NCBI GenBank assembly: GCA_907165135.1
Contig: OU015569.1
Location: forward strand, 682,001 to 746,000
Direction of reading: 5' to 3'
Length of the DNA stretch: 64,000 nt
Origin: Oikopleura dioica
Taxonomy: Eukaryota; Chordata; Appendicularia; Copelata; Oikopleuridae
The translations under genes were made by a program, and so were the position numbers. A model generated the notes under the pieces. That model made no database searches. It was not told the origin of the DNA and worked only from the letters and a program-made list of their open reading frames with translations. Shown here one piece after another: positions 1 through 11,528 of the stretch. How positions within the stretch are numbered: the first letter of the stretch is position 1; each line of letters starts with the position of its first letter.

Positions 1-166
1 GCTAAAATGAAAAGCCGCGTAGCGGCTTTTTTATAAACAAGCCGCAAAGCTACTAAATCAAAAATATATTCAACAAGAAATATATTTGCGAAGCCGCTTC
101 GCGGCCTCGTTTCATTTGAGCCTTTTAGAACCTGACTCAGGTTTTCTACACGGTTTGCCCAGCTCC
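1..166. repeat. Family A MITE, cut by the window edge
   Basis: Right-hand part of a family A element. It has the internal GCCGCGTAGCGGC hairpin near base 15, a second GCCGC block near 95-105, and the right terminal repeat (CCTGACTCAGGTTTTCTACAC) at 130-155. The left end lies outside the window. Confidence 0.75.
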
Positions 167-497
167 GAATTGAAATTTTATTGACCAAGTGAAAGAGCTA
201 AAAAAAAGAAACTGGGCCGGAGACATGGTGCTGCTCCCAAAGCTGCAAAAAGCAAAAGAAAACGACACTTTCTGCAGATTATCGACAATGCAGGGAAATG
301 AGCTTTCGAGCTTCATGGTGAATAGGCAAAACAGACTCGTTTCGGGCTGGACTTAGTTCTTTTTAAAAGTATCGCTGAACTCTTTCTTTCTCAATTCTGT
401 ATCTTCAAGGTTCTTCAACTGTACAAAGCAATACACAAACAACAATAATTACTTTTCAAAAAAATGTTTCATGTTAGATTTTGTAGCCCTCGGAAGT

Positions 498-729
498 CTG
501 GCTCGGCAACCTGTGTTGAAAACCTGAGTCAGGGTCTGAAAGCTGTAAAATGAAAAGCCGCAAAGCGGCTTTTTAAAAACGAAGCCGCGAAGCGGCTTTG
601 AAACAATCATCATTTTGATCAGTTTCTTATTCTTTCCGGCTTCGTTTTTTAAAAAAGCCGCTAAGCGGCTTTTCATTTTACATCTTTCAGACCCTGACTC
701 AGGTTTTCTACAAAGGTTGCCAAGCCGAG
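498..729. repeat. Family A MITE, intact, with 8-bp target duplication
   Basis: Complete 232-bp element. The left end CTGGCTCGGCAACCTGTG and right end GTTGCCAAGCCGAG are inverted copies, with nested inverted CCTGAGTCAGGG/CCCTGACTCAGG and two GCCGC hairpins inside. The 8 bases TCGGAAGT occur immediately on both sides (490-497 and 730-737), a clean target-site duplication. There is no coding capacity, so this is a non-autonomous DNA element; 8 bp is typical of hAT or P superfamilies. Confidence 0.9.
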
Positions 730-737
730 TCGGAAGT

Positions 738-1395
738 ACATTCATACGTTCTGATGAATTTCAACAATAAATGCCAAATCAATCGTTTTATCCGGAAAAA
801 TGAATGAATTCAATTACTCCTTGAGAATCGCTCATTTCAAAACACAATCGTAAATAAATTGTTCCAACTATGTGCTCTTCAATAAAGGAAGAATCAAATT
901 GCTCCAGTCATCAATTGATTTCCTACCCGACGAAAAGAAAGCCCGCTATTTCAGCAATTTCAATTCTAGGAATCAAACAAAAAGTATGTTTGTTTAATTT
1001 TGAGCAGGAGTAGCAGAAAGTATTGGGAGGATGGGAATGCCCATGGGAGTGGCGGATTTCCACTTCTATTGGAACCCTTGAAAGTTATATTTTGTGTTTT
1101 TTTGCCCACGAGCGGCGCTCCGAATTTAGGCCGTTACCGAAACGCCTTCTCGGCATTCGACCAAAGCCACATTCTCCATTCCGCGGAGAACGAGACAGAA
1201 CAAAAAGACGAAGAAAAAAAAAATAGGGCAAATCCCGTATTTCTCCTCTTTCTACTAAAAGTAGGCTTTAATTTTCTTCTAAATAATTCTTAAAATATTT
1301 TATAAATTAAATCTTTAAAAAAAATTGAAATAGAAAAAATTCTGAGAGACGATTCTGATTTTTATCTATTCGAGTTAAATTGATTCATAAATCAA
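738..1395. other. AT-rich stretch without a supported gene
   Basis: Short open frames exist near 1000-1290, but none has splice context, family resemblance or plausible composition. I see no repeat ends here. Confidence 0.5.
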
Positions 1396-1640
1396 ATAAA
1401 AACCTGTATAAAAAACCTGAGTCAGGGTTCTGTAACAAAGCCGTAGATTACAATCTTAATCTATTTTCGGCCCTAACCCTGACTCAGGTTTTTTACACAG
1501 GCTCCTTAGACCTGAGTAGATAGGCTCGGCAACCTGTGCAGAAATCCTGAGTCAGGATCTGAAAAATCAGTAGCGGCTTTTCTCTAAAAACTTTTCAGAT
1601 CCTGACTAAGGTTTTCTGCACAGGTTGCCGAGCCCAGCAG
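1396..1640. repeat. Two degenerate family A MITEs in tandem
   Basis: The first copy (about 1400-1503) carries only the inner CCTGAGTCAGGG arms. The second (about 1517-1637) has GGCTCGGCAACCTGTG at its left and CACAGGTTGCCGAGCCCAG at its right, separated by a shortened core. Confidence 0.75.
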
Positions 1641-2002
1641 AGTAAATAATATGGTAGTTAACTGTAGTTGACATTTTCTAGCGCCTGAGGGTGAATTAAA
1701 ATTGTTTTCTTTAGCTACTTCTAAATTTCTTCGTTGACTATTTTTTTAAGCAGCCGTGACTCGTAATAAGCGTCCCGGTAAAGAAAGAAGAAATCGAACT
1801 TCTATGCACAGAGGACTCGTGAAGAACTACCTAAGGTACGTCCCAAAAAAAACCAGCATTTTTCAGTTTTCAGTTAATCGATTCATGCCCAAGTCTAAAA
1901 CATCGATTTATTTCTTTCCAACCCTTTTCAAGGCTTCACTTCAAAAATATGCCACTTTTCATCCCGAATTCGATTATTGACTATTTTTTCCATAAAACTG
2001 TC

Positions 2003-2306
2003 GACTGGGCTCAACAACCTGTTTAGAAAACCTGACTCAGGGTTCTTAAAAGTTTAATAAAAAGCCGCATAGCGGCTTTCTTTAAAAACGAAGCCGCAAA
2101 GCGGCTTTGCCAAAATAATCATGTCAATCTATCTTTCAAATGCTCAGGGTCCTGAGTCAGGTTTTCAACACAGGTTCCAGAATTCAAAAATATACTGAGA
2201 AAATAATTTTGGCTAAGCCGCTGTGCGGCTTTGTTATCAAAAAGCCGCGGCTTTTCTTAAAAGCTCTTTTACAACCCTGAGTCAGGTTTTCTAAACAGGT
2301 TGCCAC
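2003..2306. repeat. Two adjoining family A MITEs
   Basis: One copy spans about 2003-2180 (CTGGGCTCAACAACCTGTT at left, CAGGTTTTCAACACAGGTTCC at right). It is followed by the right half of another ending near 2300 (CAGGTTTTCTAAACAGGTTGCC). Both contain GCCGC hairpins. Confidence 0.75.
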
Positions 2307-2724
2307 ACTCAGAATCGCAATCATTCATTTTCCAGCAAAAACTGTCGTCATAATCAACTCGCTATTAAATTTATTTGAGAGGAGCATTTTCCCACGACTG
2401 AAAAATAATCTTATCTTTCATCATCGTTTTTCAGCGAGGGACAAAGAAAAGTTCAAATCTGCTTTTCTTCTTTTCAGCAGTTTAAAATTCGCAATTGTTC
2501 TTTTTGTCTTTCAAAGCTGCAAGTTGACTTCTTTGTGCATCTCTAGCTCGATAGGAAATAATAGCGAAATGGAAAAATTGCTAAATTGAAGTGAGAAACT
2601 TCGAAATTCAATTTTTCATTTGACGATGATGGTGTTTTTTTTTAATAAAATAGGCGGGGTAAAAAACTTATTCAAATTCAATAAAGTGAGCTTATTTCCC
2701 AACTCTTTCAAAATCGCGCAGATA
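2306..2724. other. Intergenic, no gene seen
   Basis: AT-rich sequence with no open frame in splice context and no recognisable repeat ends. Confidence 0.5.
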
Positions 2725-3006
2725 AGGGGCGTGGAAAACCTGTGTGAAAAGCGTGAGACAGGGTCCTGACTCAGGATACCCTCTGGACTCCAAAAGGAAC
2801 TTTAAGGGTGTCAACATCGATTAGGTATTGGTCAGTCTTGCTTGTCGAAAACCTGTTCCAAAAGTTCGTCCAAATCGATGTTGACACCCTTAATGAAAAG
2901 CCGCGTAGCGGCTATATTTTGTATAAAAACCGCCGAGCGGCTTCGCAAATTGATCATTTCAATCCACATCTTTATTCTAGCGAAGCCGCTCCGCGGCTTT
3001 ATTTTT
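2725..3006. repeat. Rearranged family A MITE with a nested inverted repeat
   Basis: A degenerate left terminal repeat (GTGGAAAACCTGTGTG) is followed by an unrelated inverted repeat. AAGGGTGTCAACATCGAT (about 2803-2821) pairs with ATCGATGTTGACACCCTTAA (about 2875-2894). Family A hairpins (GCCGCGTAGCGGC, GCCGCTCCGCGGC) then run to about 3000. The right terminal repeat is missing. Confidence 0.65.
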
Positions 3007-3550
3007 AGAAAAGAAAATATCAAAAAAACTGACGGTTACGAACGTCACGTGGTGTTTCGCGTTTAACGACTTTCAAAATAGTTGACTGGAAACTTAGTTG
3101 ATTGAACTTCTTCTTTTTTTTTACTCCAAAATTTCCTCAAAAAATATATTTCTTTTGCAAGCGAAAATAACAGAGGAAAAGTATGAATCGCATATTACAG
3201 TAAATTGACTGCAGGATCGCGAAGCCTAGGCGAAAAAGATAATGCCCCCATTTTCAACTTTGGCGCTAATTTTTCGCTAAACCCTCGATTAGTAGTGACT
3301 AGCTAGACGATTGTACGCGAGCTTGAAATTGCGAGTGAAAAAACACAACAAAAACTTTTTCAACACTGAGAGCTTTGAAAGCAAAAAGGGAGAAGAGCGG
3401 CTTTTTACTGGATTTGTCAATCTGGCTCATCTCATCCTTTTCTACTTCAGCCAAGGGTGCCTTTTTTAACGCTAGAATAAAGAGATAAATCGATAAAACA
3501 GCTTGATTTTCTTGGTTTTATTGAAAAATATTCAATTTAAACTATTTCAA
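3007..3550. other. Intergenic, no gene seen
   Basis: AT-rich, no supported coding or structural signal. Confidence 0.5.
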
Positions 3551-3656
3551 AAACCAGTGTAGAAAACCTGAGTCAGGCTCTGAAGAACCATAGCGGCTTT
3601 TCAAACAGGCTCTTCAGAACCTGACTCAGGTTTTCTACGCAGGTTGCCGAGCCCAG
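3551..3656. repeat. Short family A MITE
   Basis: About 105 bp: CCAGTGTAGAAAACCTGAG at left, CAGGTTTTCTACGCAGGTTG then CCGAGCCCAG at right, with a small core keeping one AGCGGCTTTT. Confidence 0.8.
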
Positions 3657-3839
3657 ACTTGATAATCAACCTTTATTTCAGCAAAATCCTGAACCTGCAT
3701 TATGAAGACCTTCTGCCCTATAGAAGGCGAAAGCAAGAGAAAGCCACGAGTTACGAAGTGAAACCCCTAATCTTAAAAATTTCAAAGATAGGTAATACCT
3801 AATAGCCTATTAGTAATAGGTATTAAAACTCATTAATTG

Positions 3840-6800
3840 ATGAAAGAGACCACACGCGTAACTCGTGAACAGGATCAACGCGAGTCTCGATATGACGATT
3901 CGAGCTGTGATGGAAGAGAGAGTACAGGTAATTACAGCTTCGCGAGCACTTAATCTGTTTAACGACACACGCAGTTTTATCTGGCGACCAGTTGGTCGAC
4001 CCACATCTCGTCGACTCTGGCCTCATCCCCAAAAAGAAAGATCAAGAGGTATTTTCTAACACTCAGTTTTTCCCCTTGCCCCGCGCTAGAACATACCGGT
4101 CCCGCAGCCAAGGACACACACAGTGTAATTGAAAATTAACGAGTTTCCCTGAGCTATCTTTCCAAGAGCGATAAATACTTAAGCCGTGCGGATCTTGTGC
4201 ATTTTTTATTGAATTATCTTTTAGAAGTCTTTTACAGTCTTTTTTCATTCCAAAATAGACACGTCATTGAACTTTTCAGCGGAAGAACCAATCTTATATA
4301 AGCTCTGACCGTGTTAAGCCCCTTTTGTTAACGATACCACGTGAGTTGAGGTCAAATAAGTAAATACCTTACTACTGCTAATTCGAGTTTTGCGGTAATG
4401 ATGATCAGATCGGTTCTTTCATTAAAAAAGCGCTTATTCTGGGCTCGGCATCCGTGCAGAAAACCAGAGTCAGGTCCAGAAGAGCTTAAATGGAAAGCCG
4501 CGTGGCGGCTTTTGAAAACGAAGCCGCAAAGCGGCTTCGCAACATCAAAATTTCAATCTATTATTAAATAACTGGCGAAGCCGCTACGCGACTTTTCATT
4601 TGAGCTCTTCTGAATTCGCCGAGCCCATCCGCTATTTATTCCTCGTTGATTGCAATCAGGCTTTGGTCTTTTTTCAATAGAGCTTTGTATGAAAAGCAAC
4701 TGTTTTGCATCCCTGGGTGAAAATAGGCTGCGATCGCCTTTCAAGGACGACAAAGAAATGAAATTTGAATAGCTCTTAAACTGAGCTGTTTAAGGAGGAT
4801 GAGGATGGAGTGAAGGGCCACGAGCGCGTACAATGGGACAAGCAGCGCGAGTTCATCCTCTCCGTCGCCGGCGGCTTCATTGGACTTGGCAATGTCTGGC
4901 GCTTTCCATATCTCTGCTACAAGAACGGAGGGGGCGCGTTTCTCATTCCCTACTGCATCTTTTTGGTCATCGGTGGAATCCCGATTTTCCTGATGGAAGT
5001 GGCGCTCGGGCAGTTTATGTCTCGAGGTGGAATTGAGGCCTGGAACTTGGTTCCTATTTTCAAGGTGACTCTTCCTCTCTCCTTACGATATTCTATTTCT
5101 CCAGGGAATCGGCTGGGCTTCGTTGGTAATCGTGTTCTGGCTGAACGTCTACTACATCGTCATTCTCGCCTGGAACCTGTTCTATCTATTCCAGGCGTTT
5201 GACCCCTCCCTGCCCTGGACCAAGTGCGATGGCTGGTGGAATACTCCCTGTTGCTCGACAACTTCGGTGAACGGCACTTTGATTAAACCGGCCGCTTGCA
5301 ACTCCTCCGTCGATTTCCCAGAAAACGAGTTTTGGAAGTAGGTCAATTACAAATTATGCCTTCATTCGCGCAGAAAATCGCATCAATTTATTATTTTGTT
5401 TTCCTTTAGAAATCGAGTTTTGCAATTGACTGATGATCTTGGCACGCCAGGCGGCCTGCAGTGGGAGCTGGTGGGTACACTTGTCCTGAGCTGGATGATC
5501 TGCTACGCGTGCATCTGGAAGGGCGTGAAATCAACTGGCAAATCGGTTTACGTTACATCCACATTCCCGCTCATCATGCTTCTCGTCCTGCTCGCCCGAG
5601 GCGTGACCCTGCCCGGCGCCGCCAAGGGCATCGAGTTCTACGTCAAGCCCGATTGGAATCGCTTAGCCAGCCCTGACGTAAGAATCAAGCCATCTTCAGC
5701 AGTTTTGAGCGGATCAACCGTTTAGGTCTGGAAAGACGCGGGCACGCAAATCTTCTTCAGCTACGCAATCTGCCTCGGCTCGCAGACCTCGCTGGGCTCG
5801 TACAATAAGTTCTCCTTTAACTCATTCAAGTGGGGACTTATCCTTTCCGGTTTTAACTCAGGTGCGTCCATTGTCTCTGGATTCGCCATCTTCTCCGTGC
5901 TCGGCTACATGGCTCAGGAAATCGGCTGCGAAGTCAGGTAGTAGGATCATCATTTGCCAGCGCTCAAAAGGGGGTCTTCAAAGTCTTCAAACAATGTTTC
6001 TTTTCAGCGAGGTTGCCGAAAAGGGTCCAGGATTAGCCTTCATTGCCTATCCCCGCGCCTTGTCAATGATGGCGTTTCCACAAATTTGGTCGCTGCTCTT
6101 CTTTGTAATGATTCTTCTCCTTGGACTGGCCTCGCAATATGTCGGTAAGAAAATTAGATAAATTGCAATTTCGGGAGATGAGGATCTCCCGATCGAGTTT
6201 CTGAAATAAATGATTAACTCGTTCCTAGCGGTCGAGGGAATGTGCACAATGATTGTCGATCTCAAGCCTCGTTTCTGGTACAAAACACCGTACAGGCGAC
6301 CTCTTTGCGTAGCTGCGGCTTGCGTTGTCTGCTTTTTCTTCGCCCTCCCGATGGTCACTCGCGGAGGCATTTACGTCTTTCAGGTAATGCAATTATTGAA
6401 AGTTTGAAATCAAGGAAGAAACTCATCTCTTCTCTAGCTGGCGGACACGTACGGAGCTTCTGGACTCTGTCTTTTGTGGGTGGCGTTTTTCGAAACCTCG
6501 GTCATTTCGTGGATCTACGGCGTCGACAATTTCTACAGGGACTTGGACCGCATGTTCGGCCACAAGTTTCCCATCAAAAAACATCCATGGACTGTGTTTG
6601 CCTTTTTGTGGAAGGTAAGCGCTGTTCAAAAAAAGGATCAATTGGAAACCGCGATATTTAGTACGGCTCGCCCATCATCTGCGCCAGCACCTTCGCGTAC
6701 ATCTTCCTCGACTGGTCGCCAACGACGTATAATAATTACGTTTTCCCAGTTTACGGCGAGTGGATAGGAATTTGCATGGCTGCGTCGAGCATTTTACTCG

Positions 6801-7048
6801 TACCGATTTATGCCATCTATCGATTATCAACAACTCCTGGCACTCTAGCTGAGGTAAAAACACCCTCCTTTTGTCTCTTGTCGACAAACCGTTTTTTCTA
6901 GCGCTGGGAAGTGCTCACTACGCCCATCTTTCCCCGTGGACACCCTTACACTCTCAGTCGGTCGCTCAGCCCCTCCTCCGCCGGTTCCAACACCGACCCG
7001 CCCTCTTATCACGAAAAAGACGAGTTCTTGCCTCCCCAGAAGACCTAA
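3840..7048 (+). CDS. SLC6 sodium/chloride-coupled transporter, GABA/taurine/creatine-like
   Basis: Plasma-membrane symporter that would import an amino-acid-type substrate with Na+ and Cl-. Eleven exons join in frame to 650 residues: 3840-3927, 3975-4048, 4795-5064, 5105-5337, 5410-5677, 5726-5937, 6008-6144, 6229-6383, 6438-6614, 6662-6853, 6902-7048. All introns are GT-AG. Most are 40-84 nt, but intron 2 is 746 nt and contains a family A MITE. The TM1 signature [10 protein letters not shown] falls at residues 84-93. About twelve hydrophobic segments follow, with a large extracellular loop after TM3 holding [10 protein letters not shown] and likely N-glycosylation sites (NGT, NSS). The end resembles the GAT/taurine/creatine branch (TTPGTL before a tail of about 50 residues). 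The start is the first ATG of the exon chain. Subfamily is certain only to this branch; the substrate cannot be read from sequence. Confidence 0.95.
4439..4630. repeat. Family A MITE inside SLC6 intron 2
   Basis: The left end GGGCTCGGCATCCGTGCAG is recognisable, with paired GCCGC hairpins. The right side ends abruptly in GAATTCGCCGAGCCCA after loss of the inner arm. It accounts for about a quarter of the only large intron of the gene. Confidence 0.8.
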
Positions 7049-7502
7049 AAAGAAAAGTCATATTCAAAAAGAAAACACGCACACTCCATGTAAAACCAGT
7101 CGGCCACAGTAACCCATGATCGTCAAACAAAAAAAAAACTCTGTTTCGTTTCTTATCCGATGATAAACCTTGTTGTTACCCTTCAAAGCAATACACTTTG
7201 TTCAGTTTGAGACGCGTCTTTCTTCATTTGAAAATTATTTGATTCGAAAAGCATGTAATTCCATTCTTGAGCATTTGCATTATCCCATTCTTTTCAAATC
7301 CAGTACGATTAAATTTTCTTTCCTGGCTTCGAGAAATAGATTTCTACGAAGCGCGTCTTTTCTAGACTTCTTTAGTCTCTCAGACCGGTGTAGTAGGTCG
7401 CATTTATTTTCTGGAACTCGGCTCGAAAGGTGTTTAAAACTTCGTGCACGGAGATTTTTTGAGCACTTTTCAAAAAATCAAGAGACGAAGAAGAAGTCAA
7501 AC
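7049..7502. other. Intergenic between two plus-strand genes
   Basis: Holds the SLC6 3' untranslated region and presumably the promoter of the next gene. I find no AATAAA near the SLC6 stop and no repeat ends. Confidence 0.4.
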
Positions 7503-8660
7503 ATGGCTCCAAAGAAGGCAAAACGGAAGATGGAAGGGAATGGAACTGGAGAGAAGCTCGTGAAGCTTGAAATCAAGGAAGAGAAAATGTGCGCCCATTG
7601 CAATAAACTAGTGTAAGTTATTGTCTATTTATTAATTTTTACAAAAATCTTCAAAGAATATCCTATCAAGTTCACGAAGAGGAGTATCTTTGCCAGCTTT
7701 GTGCTAAGGAACTTGTCTTCAAGTGGATGCAAGTTGTCACTTGTATCACTGATGGGCAAGTATTCGTCGAGGAAAGTATCCGATCCGTGGAAGAAAGTAT
7801 CAGAAAGATTGAAGAAGAGAAGAATACCGCTGTTGCAGCAGCGGAACATGCTCAAAAGAAGATCGACAAAGCGACAGCGAAGTTGAGAGCCTTGGAAGGA
7901 GAACTAACTGCTAAGCAAGCCAAGAAAGTTCAGGATGAAGCGAAACTCAGCGGCTGCGTGGAGGATCTTGGACTGAAAAATTATCATTCAGGTGAAATGT
8001 CACAATTCTGCTCAGTAATTATCTCGCATTTAAGATCTCAAGAAAAAACAAGTCGAGCTGGCGAACAAACTTGGGAGGGAAGACGGATACGGCCATGCAC
8101 ACACTTGGGAGGGATGCCATACTTGGATGCAAGGTCTCATTTATCTCTGTCAGATGATCAGTGTTGGAATTACTAGAGTCCATCTCAAGGAAAATGATTA
8201 AAATGACATATTGAATTCTGACCTAATCAATTTTTAAAATCTTAGCACAGATTCCGCCAGAAAAATTGAATCCATGGCAGCCGATTACTCACAGCGGACA
8301 TGGATGGGGATTTCTTCTTAAGTATAACAAGATATTCGATACTGAGGATTTCCTCACGATTCACCTCGAAAACATCGGTAAAATTGTTTTGAATTTGTAT
8401 TACACTATATTCCTCTTTTAGGCCGCGACTTCAATTTCAATGTCGACGTAAGAATCCTCAATAATCGCGGATTCACTGAAAATGGAAATTTCAACGTCAC
8501 CTTCATCCACGATCCAACCGGAAACAGCAAGGCTGTCGAAACAGATGGAAGTCGCGTCCGGCGACAGAAGGTCCAATTTATGGTTGAAAAGAAGAAGCCC
8601 TCAGAATATTGGCTTATAGTCAACTTCACTATTCGTCCAAAAGGAAAAGGTTTTGAGTAA
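7503..8660 (+). CDS. B-box-like zinc, coiled-coil protein with MATH/TRAF-like C-terminus
   Basis: Five exons (7503-7612, 7657-7991, 8035-8133, 8246-8377, 8422-8660) give 304 residues, with small GT-AG introns. The start codon follows a purine-rich leader. A lysine-rich N-terminus precedes a treble-clef-like pattern, C30-x2-C33, H43, C49-x2-C52. A charged heptad-rich segment (about 65-130) should form a coiled coil. The C-terminal part (about 185-304) is beta-rich with WGFLL and DFLTIHLENI, which fits the ends of MATH/TRAF-type domains. The architecture recalls TRIM/TRAF adaptors in ubiquitin signalling, but no RING is visible. A polyadenylation signal (AATAAA) lies near 8678. The exon chain is secure; the domain names are tentative. 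Confidence 0.7.
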
Positions 8661-8903
8661 AAACTGTGCACATGCGGCAATAAACCTCTTTAGAAATGAA
8701 TTAAACTTTCAAATTGTATTGATTTCAATAGTTGCCAAATTTAAATGATTTTGTTTGAAACGAGAAACATGAAGTTAGTCTGGTCTCGCCTCAATCACTC
8801 AGCATTTTCAGATACAATAGAAAAAGTTTATTAAAAATATCTTTCTCAAAGCAACATTTTCAAAGAGAATCTGTAGAATTAGGCAGAATTTTGAGCCAAT
8901 ATT

Positions 8904-10208
8904 CTAGGGGCGGGAAAAGTCGGCGTCACAAGCAGGAGTACTCTGGTCCGTAATGTCTGGGCAGTTTTGAGTTGTAGATGTGTTCAGACAAAGCTAAAGA
9001 AAAATTATGAGTTTTAGTTTCCAAAAAAAGAAGAGTAATTACCTTCACTTTGCAAGAAAGCTTGAGACCGACAGTGGAATAGCTTCGAAAGACAAACGCA
9101 TTGAACTGAAATTGCTGCGGTGCGCTAGTGCCGGTGAGAAATTCCGTAGTGGTCATTGTGTCGACAATGCTTGAGTAGCACCGATTCGACCTTAATTTTG
9201 AACATGTTTGAAATTGGCTGGCTCAAGTTTTTTTAACCTTAGGAAGGTGTAGCTCTTCTCGCTCGTTCCAAACTGGCACTCGTCGACGTAGTAGTAGATG
9301 TCGTCCATGCTCAAGGTGACGCCGATTTCGTAGTAAATTGGCTGCCCGATTGAAGTCGTCTTCGTTGTCCTTGATGAAACGTATCAAACACGCGGTTTTT
9401 ACAGAAGCATCGTCTTACCTGGAGTCGATGGTCGTGTAAGAACTGTCAGTATACATCGTAATCGTGAGTCCAGCATCAGAATTCTCCGTCACAACTCCTT
9501 GAAGAAGAACATCGATTCCCACCGGCTGGGTGACCAGCACGCTCGAATCAGCACTATCCACGAGCTGCGAAAGAATAGTATTGACGATGAGGGGGGGCTT
9601 TAACTCACCTTGAGCGTGTTTCTAATTCTGTACTCGTTGTCCTCAACGTCATACGTTGTTCCGCAAGTGTCTCCTAAAGCCTTGGCGATGGTGATAACGC
9701 TGCTGCTCGCGTCAAACGCACAAGATGAATCCAATACTTGCGACATTTCAACAGAAGCGTCGCTGGTTGTTAAGTCATCCGCGGTCCCGTCGCAGCGATT
9801 GACGGAACCGACAATTTGACCGCTCGAATCCAAGTAGCTCGCGAGCCGAACTTGTTTCCCGGAATCAAGCGTCTCGCACTCAGATTGCAAAGCGAGGAAT
9901 TCCACGCTTTCATCGCCGTTGTCTGCGAGAAGGGAAGTCAAACTCGCCTTCATACTTTCAAGAGTTCCAAACAAATCGTCGCCGAGGGTTGAAATTTGCG
10001 CCGCAGTGAAAACGACGGAGGAGATTCTCGGGCTATTTCGCGAGGCCAAATTCCCAATTGCAGTCACAGCCGAAGTAGTAGCGGTTAGACTCTCAAATCC
10101 AGCGAGAAAAGTTGTGGCATCGGAAATGCTCTCTCCAGACAAATCTAACACTGTTTCAATGTCGAGGGAAAAAACTCCCAAAAAAAAGTAGAAAGTAGAA
10201 ATTCTCAT
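8904..10208 (-). CDS. Secreted zona pellucida (ZP) domain protein
   Basis: Five exons on the minus strand (10208-9609, 9564-9419, 9369-9238, 9190-9043, 8993-8904) encode 371 residues. An N-terminal hydrophobic stretch (STFYFFLGVFS) is a signal peptide. Residues about 20-110 are helical and Ser/Thr-rich. From about 110 onward the spacing of cysteines matches a ZP module. The ZP-N part has Cys then VITIAKALGDTC and EYRIRN; the ZP-C part has YYEIGVTLS, YVDECQ, a later FNAFVFRSY and LSCKVKLC. ZP modules polymerise into extracellular filaments. Unlike most relatives, the chain stops about 30 residues after the last ZP cysteine, without a membrane anchor or furin site. Start: the first ATG followed by the signal peptide; an upstream in-frame ATG is not present. 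Confidence 0.8.
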
Positions 10209-11528
10209 TTTTTTAAATTTCAAAATGCAACGAAAAATGGGGTCGAAAATGGAGTCGAAAAAGTGGCGCTCGTTCGAACCGCTGGTGGGTGTTATTTTGC
10301 TTGCTTCGGTGCATAGTGAATCCGCTCATCCAGTAAATAGTTGTTGATGCATTTCACGCACTTGGTTTAAGATGGTTATCGAGTCGGAGAGAGTTCTAAG
10401 GACTGTTTTGTTTGGTTGAACATCGAGGCAAAGCCGCAGAGATTTGCCCTTGCCGAGTCGCTAGAATCGAACATGCTCCGTGTTAAATGGAGCACCGGTG
10501 TTTACTGCCTGTTCACAGCCTGCGATTTTGCTCAAAACATGAAAATAGGAGTCTTGGAAAAGAATCAATACAAACTGGACTCGGCGACCTGTGTTGAAAA
10601 CCTGAGTCAGGGTCTCAAAGATCTCCGCGGCTTTTCAATAAAGATCTTTGAGACCCTGACTCAGGGTTTCTACACAGGTTGCCGAGCACAAAAGACGAGA
10701 GTTGATCCTTTTCCGATTTCGCTGCTTATCTATTTTGGCTGTTTTCTTGAGTCATATTTTATTACAGAATCAAGAACGCCACAAGTGGCAAAGGGTGGCA
10801 CATCCGTCATTAAATTTACATGTGTAACATATTTTCAGGGGATTGAGGTAACTCCGCAGTACTCAAAATTAGTGGTTTGGAAATTAGGTACTTTTAGATA
10901 CTTTCATTATTAGATAACTTTGAAGAATGCGATTGCGTCAAAACTAAGTGCTACTAGTTTTGACGCTGTATAATGAAGAACTTTTGGACAGGGAGATTGG
11001 TCGATAGATAGAGCAAGAAAAAAATATTTACAATTTTGAATGATTTTTTACAAAGCTGAACTCTTCAAAAGTGAAAACTCGGTTTTGAAGAAATTCATTT
11101 CTAAGTGAGGTGAAAGTGCAGGAATAAAGATTCAAGAGCGCTAGATGGGAAAATTATTATAATAATGGATTCTAATAATTAATAGCTTAAATATATATAA
11201 ATATAAAAAAGGGATGAACGAGGAGTGAAGTTTCGTGAAGAGTGGTTTCGGGGTCATTCATTTTTCAAAAAGGAACATTTGATTGACACGAGGTTAGTGA
11301 AGATAAATAGTGCTAGTAGTGAGAAGGGTTGAAGCGTTAGTAGTGAAGTCTTTTCATTCTCGAGATTCGCAGCTTGTGAGGAAAGGTTGAAGCGTTTCTT
11401 TCTTTCTTTTTTTTTGTAATTTTCAATTTTGGTGAATTTTTTCAAAGAGGCGGGCGCGCTGGCGAGCTGTGCTGAAGCGCTGAAGAGGAAAATTAGCTCG
11501 ATTTCGCGCGGTGGGAATTTATGAAAAA
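10209..11528. other. Region between ZP gene start and liprin-alpha stop
   Basis: Contains one family A MITE (about 10573-10692) and, on the minus strand, the liprin-alpha 3' untranslated region. A long open frame across 10416-10913 is created by the MITE and is not coding. Confidence 0.5.
10573..10692. repeat. Family A MITE, short core
   Basis: CTGGACTCGGCGACCTGTGT at left, CTACACAGGTTGCCGAGCA at right. The CCTGAGTCAGGGTCTCAAAGATC arms are extended inverted copies flanking a minimal CCGCGGC core. Confidence 0.85.

Noticed and set aside
1756-1860. Possible upstream exon (open frame ending in a good AAG|GTACGT donor) for the SLC6 gene
   Set aside because: Its phase does not fit the SLC6 exon chain, which already starts with an ATG at 3840, and nothing else nearby joins to it.
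10416-10913. 165-codon open frame on the plus strand
   Set aside because: It crosses a family A MITE whose hairpins happen to be open; no splice sites or family resemblance.
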